From Bufo bufo (Eukaryota; Chordata; Amphibia; Anura; Bufonidae), in NCBI RefSeq assembly GCF_905171765.1, contig NC_053390.1, forward strand, positions 215,270,927 to 215,334,926: a stretch of DNA of 64,000 bases, written 5' to 3'. Below the pieces are notes generated by a model, which had not been told where the DNA came from, searched no databases, and worked only from the letters and a program-made list of their open reading frames with translations. A program made the translations under genes and the position numbers. Below, in pieces: positions 62,500-64,000 of this stretch (position 1 is the stretch's first letter; each line of letters starts with the position of its first letter).

Positions 62500-64000
62500 T
62501 TCTCGCCCATATTCATTGGGGGACACCGGAACCATGGGTATAGTTATGTCCTCTAGGAGGCGTTGACACTAGGTAGAAGCTGTTAGCCCCTCCCCTGGCA
62601 GCTATACCCCCTCCAGCCTGGAGAGAGAGCTTCAGTTTTTTCTAGTGTCAATAGGAGGCAAGACAAGGTGGACCAGGGCAGCCTCGCTCCCCTGCATCCC
62701 GCCGGTGGAAGCGTCACCCATCCAAGTCCCTCTTCCTGTGTCCTGCCACTACAGTGCCAGTAACTGAAGGGGTGATCCTGCTGGAGAAGAGGAAGGGTGA
62801 AGATGGCGGCAGGACAGATAAGTAATGCCTGCTCCCGGCCTTCGACCCCCCCTCCCTCCCTCCCCCCCAGAAGCGGCACTTTCTGGTCTTCTGCGTGACT
62901 CTACCGGCGGGGGATGATCTTTATTAGACATCTTTGAGCCTGCCATCTGCAGGGGTTCCACTGTGAACAGACGGAGTATATTCGGAAGGAGGGGGCGGGA
63001 CCTATCTCGGGCGCGCCGATCCAGACGCATACCTCCCACTTACAGGACGGGCGGCGCTCCACATCGGTGGGCAGCCTGCTGGCGGAGCACCGTCGCAACT
63101 ATACAGGCGCTGCGGCGGTTACGGATTCCCGCCACAGCGCTCAGGAAGCTCTTCTCAGGGGACATCCTCCTACGGCGGCGCTCGCTCCTGGCTCTGGTAG
63201 AAACTGTTGTCTCCTCTCCTTAGGTCACTTATGATCTCCCTCGGGTTTTTCTTCTCCTGGGGACATGCCGTCTGAAGGAGAGGTAGAGAATTAGAGAATT
63301 CTGATTTTGGACATGGATACGGTGAAGCCTTGCAAGTTGGCCTCCACTGTAGATAGCCTCATTGCTGCCATCCGTGACCGTGAAGGTGGCAGCAATCCCG
63401 TCCCCTGCGGGACCCTGAGCGGGCGGCCGCCTTCTCCCAGGCCATTCAGTCCCTCCTGGACCGAGGAGTCATCTCTCCTGTTCCCCCAGCAGAGAGGTTC
63501 GTGTGGTTCTACTCAAACCTTTTTTGTATTCCCCAAAAAGGAGGGCTCTGTGCGCCCAATCCTGGACCTCAAACTGCTGAACAGGTTCCTCCGTCTCCAG
63601 CGGTTTCAGATGGAATCCCTTTGTTCCGTAATTTGCTTCTTTAGAACGGGGGGAATTCCTTTCGGCTGTAGATATCAAGGACACATACCTTCACGTCCCG
63701 ATCGCGCAGAGTCATCAGCGCTTCCTGAGGTTTGCAATTGGAGACTATCATTACCAGTTTGTCGCACTCCCGTTCGGGCTGTCGACTGCACCTCGGGTCT
63801 TCACATAAATTCTCTTCTCGCCCTGCTCCGTTCCCGAGGCATCTTCCTTATGCATTATCTGGACGACATCCTCATCAAGGGTCACTCTTTCGCTCAGGCG
63901 TCGAGCAACGTAAGATCACGCTGGAAGCCCTTGCACGTTTCGGGTGGCTGACTCATCTCTGACTCCCTCCAGGCAACTGGTCTTTCTGGGTATGCTTCTG
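62500..64000 (+). mobile_element. DIRS-type retrotransposon copy F (right part outside window)
   Basis: The left terminal repeat TTTCTCGCCCATATTCATTG (62500) matches the complementary region of copy A, so A and F share a subfamily. Gag is largely deleted and joined to RT. The element runs off the window. Confidence 0.88.
63307..64000 (+). pseudogene. DIRS gag-RT remnant (copy F), frameshifted
   Basis: MDMDTVKPCKLASTVDSLIA resembles a Gag segment of copy D. A deletion then leads into RT blocks: FYSNLFC, KKEGSVRPILDLKLLNRFLR, FQMESLCSV, and after shifts YLDDILIKG at about 63857-63883. Several single-base shifts separate them. It extends past the window. Confidence 0.8.

Overview
The window is vertebrate nuclear DNA, most likely from a large-genome amphibian (anuran). 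It contains no bacterial or organellar genes. Its only host gene is the middle of kntc1 (kinetochore-associated protein 1, the ROD subunit of the Rod-Zw10-Zwilch complex), read on the + strand. I can place 14 consecutive coding exons from about 4.56 kb to 61.94 kb. All splice phases agree, giving 1,777 coding bases or about 592 codons. Identification rests on exon-by-exon agreement with remembered vertebrate KNTC1 protein. The organism is inferred from repeat content: DIRS retrotransposons, Tc1/mariner, hAT and Harbinger foldback elements, an L1/Tx1-like LINE, and dispersed repeats familiar from frogs.

The exons are short and the introns are inflated by nested transposons. Six DIRS-type tyrosine-recombinase retrotransposons lie in the window, all in the same sense as kntc1: A (1-4549, left end outside), B (5951-13787), C (21067-28727), D (37803-43889), E (55711-61312) and F (62500 to window end). 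They have inverted terminal repeats of about 150 bp and an internal complementary region near the right end that copies the joined ends of the circular intermediate. B is the best preserved, with an open tyrosine recombinase gene and one nonsense codon in reverse transcriptase. C and D are broken by indels and nested insertions. A and E keep good ends but have strongly diverged interiors carrying a roughly 60-bp tandem repeat, as expected of non-autonomous elements moved in trans.

Other elements include two solo LTRs of one family (6871-8849 minus, 15968-17654 plus), two copies of a DD37E Tc1/mariner transposon (18756-20320 with one stop; 33197-34759 with an intact transposase), and a third broken Tc1 (52036-53561). 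There are also a hAT element with a tRNA-like Pol III promoter (25510-27340), a hAT MITE (44221-44536), Harbinger-type foldbacks (41794-43327, 54326-55006), an L1-like LINE (45797-49380), and several palindromic elements bounded by TTAA nested inside one another (about 29.5-37.0 kb).

The most unusual observations are: two DIRS ends lying 12-14 bp from kntc1 splice acceptors; a hammerhead-ribozyme-like core in a small retroposed insert (24634-24981, minus strand) with a compensating C3G/G8C double change; a 201-bp copy of LINE coding sequence pasted 3.2 kb downstream at a microhomology; and the contrast in elements A and E between fresh termini and decayed interiors. Coordinates of repeat edges are read by eye, and family assignments were not checked against a repeat library.
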